In this document: in pieces, positions 12,670 to 14,084 of the stretch
How positions within the stretch are numbered: the first letter of the stretch is position 1
Layout: the number at the start of each line of letters is the position of its first letter
Source: Bacteroidales bacterium UBA1725
GTDB lineage: Bacteria; Bacteroidota; Bacteroidia; Bacteroidales; UBA932
Direction: 5' to 3'
DNA length: 14,084 bases
Assembly: GCA_002315815.1 (NCBI GenBank)
Contig: DCIN01000087.1
Location: forward strand, 1 to 14,084
Translations under genes and position numbers: made by a program
The notes under the pieces: generated by a model
What the model was told of the DNA's origin: nothing
What the model saw: only the letters and a program-made list of their open reading frames with translations
The model's database searches: none

Positions 12670-13720
12670 CGCTTTTCGTTCATCGGTGCTCATCTCCGGC
12701 CTCGTGCTCGTGATGATGATGCTGATAGAATGTCTCAATGTCAGTTCCGGTGGAAGTCTCTTCGTGAGATTGAGGCACAGCCGTGCGGGTCAGGTGTTCC
12801 TTTCGGCGTTACTGGGTGTGATTCCGGGATGTATGGGAGGATTTGCCTCTGTCTCCCTCTACACCCACGGGATGATTAGTTTCGGAGCGTTGGTGGCTAT
12901 GATGATTGCTTCGTCGGGAGACGAGGCTTTCGTGATGCTCGCAATGTTCCCCGGCAAGTCTCTCTGGATTTTCTTACTTCTATTTGTCATAGCTGTTGCC
13001 GCAGGTATTCTGACGGATATCTTCCAAAGAGGGAAGGCTCAGCAGCAGTTCTGCACCGCTGACCTTCACAAGGAAGATTTGGATTCAGGTGACAGGTCGG
13101 GCCGTCATTTCTCCTGGAAGAGATTCGTTATGCTGCTGGGTACGGTTCTGTTCATCGCGGCCCTTGTCTCCGGCGTTCTCGCTCACGACCACTCAACCCA
13201 GTCAGGAGTCGCAGGACAGGAAGTTGAAAGACATACAGTTGCAGGTTTCAATCTGCTTGACGAGAACTGGATGAACATACTCTTCGGAATCCTCAGTCTT
13301 GTCCTGATATACGTGATACTCAGGGGAAAGGATCACTTCGTTGAGGAACATCTCTGGCATCACATCGTATGCAGGCATCTTCCTCGCATATTCCTATGGA
13401 CTTTCCCTATTCTTCTGGGTATATCTCTTCTTTCGGGAATCGTGGATATCAGTACTTGGATAGGAGAGAATATTCCTTTGATGATTCTGCTTGCCGCCCT
13501 TGTGGGAATAATCCCCGAGTCGGGGCCGCATTTGATTTTTGTGACTCTCTATGCTTCAGGAGTGATTCCTCTGCCTGTTCTGCTGGCAAGTTGCATAAGT
13601 CAGGACGGACACGCGTCCCTGCCTCTGCTTGCAGAGAGCAGACGTGCCTTCCTCAAGTCCAAGATTATAGGATTCGCCGTCGCTTTGGTCGTTGGTTTCG
13701 GCTTCTGGCTCCTTGCCTGA
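12653..13720 (+). CDS. Putative manganese/heavy-metal exporter (ArsP_2-like)
   Basis: A 355-residue multi-spanning membrane protein resembling the putative 10-TM heavy-metal exporter family (PF11449, annotated as putative manganese transporter or arsenic efflux protein). Two halves share a repeated motif: GVIPGCMGGFASVSLY (55-70) with SSGDEAF (87-93), and GIIPESGPHLIFVTLY (285-300) with SQDGHASL (316-323). This is a duplicated membrane bundle with acidic and histidine residues that could bind metal. A polar central loop (about 125-155 and 178-200) contains AHDHS (177-181) and further histidines. The start is a GTG that overlaps lgt by 17 nt; the next in-frame ATG codons (near 12713) would cut into the first membrane helix, so GTG is preferred. 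The metal specificity is inference. It is the last gene of the pgk operon, with no clear terminator after it. Confidence 0.78.
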   Translation: METVFDAFRSSVLISGLVLVMMMLIECLNVSSGGSLFVRLRHSRAGQVFLSALLGVIPGCMGGFASVSLYTHGMISFGALVAMMIASSGDEAFVMLAMFPGKSLWIFLLLFVIAVAAGILTDIFQRGKAQQQFCTADLHKEDLDSGDRSGRHFSWKRFVMLLGTVLFIAALVSGVLAHDHSTQSGVAGQEVERHTVAGFNLLDENWMNILFGILSLVLIYVILRGKDHFVEEHLWHHIVCRHLPRIFLWTFPILLGISLLSGIVDISTWIGENIPLMILLAALVGIIPESGPHLIFVTLYASGVIPLPVLLASCISQDGHASLPLLAESRRAFLKSKIIGFAVALVVGFGFWLLA

Positions 13721-13735
13721 GGTATGTTTTTTGCA

Positions 13736-13749
13736 GGGAACAACTTCCC
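13736..13749 (+). other. Short hairpin after the exporter gene
   Basis: GGGAA (13736-13740) pairs with TTCCC (13745-13749) around CAAC. The next bases are CTCAAATTG and then TTTTT, so the T tract is about 10 bases away. It could be a weak terminator or mRNA 3'-end structure. The 73-nt gap before the TolC gene has no exact TAnnTTTG (only TATGTTTT from 13723), so read-through into tolC is possible. Confidence 0.35.
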
Positions 13750-13793
13750 CTCAAATTGTTTTTGATTTACTTACAACTGGATATCAATAAACT

Positions 13794-14084
13794 ATGACAG
13801 AATTTTTGATGATTGCGGCAATGCTTGTGCCACAGGTAGATACGACACAAAGCATACCTGCCGTCCTCACCCTTGAGAAAGCCATTGAAATAGCTCTCAG
13901 CGAAAGCCCTGTTGTCAAAGTGGCAGATATGGAAATAGAAAGGGTGGGTTATGCAAGGAAAGGCACTTATTCATCCCTGTTTCCGTCCATTGACGGAAGT
14001 GCATCATATCAGCGCACCATAAAAAAGCAGGTGATGTATATGGATATGGGCAGTTCTTCGTCCCTTTTGGGCGGTTTAGGTTCA
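13794..14084 (+). CDS. TolC-family outer-membrane efflux protein, N-terminal part
   Basis: The first 97 residues of a protein cut off by the window edge. LTLEKAIEIALSESPVVKVADMEIERVGYARK (residues 26-57 in outline: L-T-L-E-x-A-I-x-x-A-L, then hydrophobic-heptad helix) is the usual opening of outer-membrane efflux (OEP/TolC) proteins. SSLFPSIDGSASYQRT (60-75) is the usual transition into the first beta segments. TolC proteins form trimeric channels across the outer membrane and periplasm, paired with inner-membrane pumps. An in-frame TAA lies two codons before the ATG at 13794, so this start or an internal one is forced. The predicted signal peptide is poor: no basic residue precedes the short hydrophobic run FLMIAAMLV (4-12). 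Substrate and partner genes lie outside the window. Confidence 0.85.
   Translation, partial: MTEFLMIAAMLVPQVDTTQSIPAVLTLEKAIEIALSESPVVKVADMEIERVGYARKGTYSSLFPSIDGSASYQRTIKKQVMYMDMGSSSSLLGGLGS

Noticed and set aside
1..14084. CRISPR array, insertion sequence, phage or defence cassette
   Set aside because: No regularly spaced repeat array, transposase, integrase or terminal inverted repeats were seen; all genes are housekeeping or envelope types.

Overview
This window looks like ordinary chromosomal core DNA of a Bacteroidota bacterium, most probably order Bacteroidales; I cannot name the genus. Three things point there. The gene order SUI1/YciH - DUF4271 - hemD - rnpA - yidD is typical of that phylum. 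A giant DUF2723 membrane protein is present. Matches to the Bacteroidetes -7 promoter element TAnnTTTG recur in almost every divergent intergenic gap, and Shine-Dalgarno-like sequences are scarce. Genes are densely packed and often overlap by a few bases.

Layout from left to right. Positions 1-275 are non-coding leader with several short repeats, upstream of transketolase (tkt, +, 276-2300), which ends at a good intrinsic terminator. On the minus strand follow lolD (ABC ATPase) and, upstream of it, trmN6 (tRNA1(Val) A37 methyltransferase); these two form an operon with a 4-nt gap. The trmN6 promoter region is three tandem 12-bp repeats, each carrying a minus-strand TAnnTTTG. It lies back to back with the promoter of tRNA-Pro(TGG) at 3838-3911 (+).

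A minus-strand operon runs from 6389 down to 4019: SUI1/YciH, DUF4271, hemD, rnpA, yidD, with overlaps or very short gaps. Divergent from it, sharing a 47-bp gap with interlocked promoters, is a 1023-residue DUF2723 (GT117-like) protein (+, 6437-9508), whose mRNA appears nearly leaderless. Convergent to that is an RlmI-like methyltransferase (-, 9529-10440). Divergent from the methyltransferase is a plus-strand operon, pgk - lgt - putative Mn/heavy-metal exporter (10567-13720). The window ends inside a TolC-family outer-membrane protein gene starting at 13794.

Functionally the region mixes central carbon metabolism (tkt, pgk), RNA maturation and modification (rnpA, trmN6, RlmI-like, tRNA-Pro, SUI1) and envelope biogenesis (lgt, lolD, yidD, DUF2723, TolC). 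I found no mobile element, CRISPR array, phage gene or defence cassette, and no convincing wholly new system. The most unusual signals are regulatory: the triplicated promoter repeat before trmN6, the interlocked SUI1/DUF2723 promoters with a near-leaderless start, and the spaced 14-bp direct repeat upstream of tkt, where a canonical promoter is missing.
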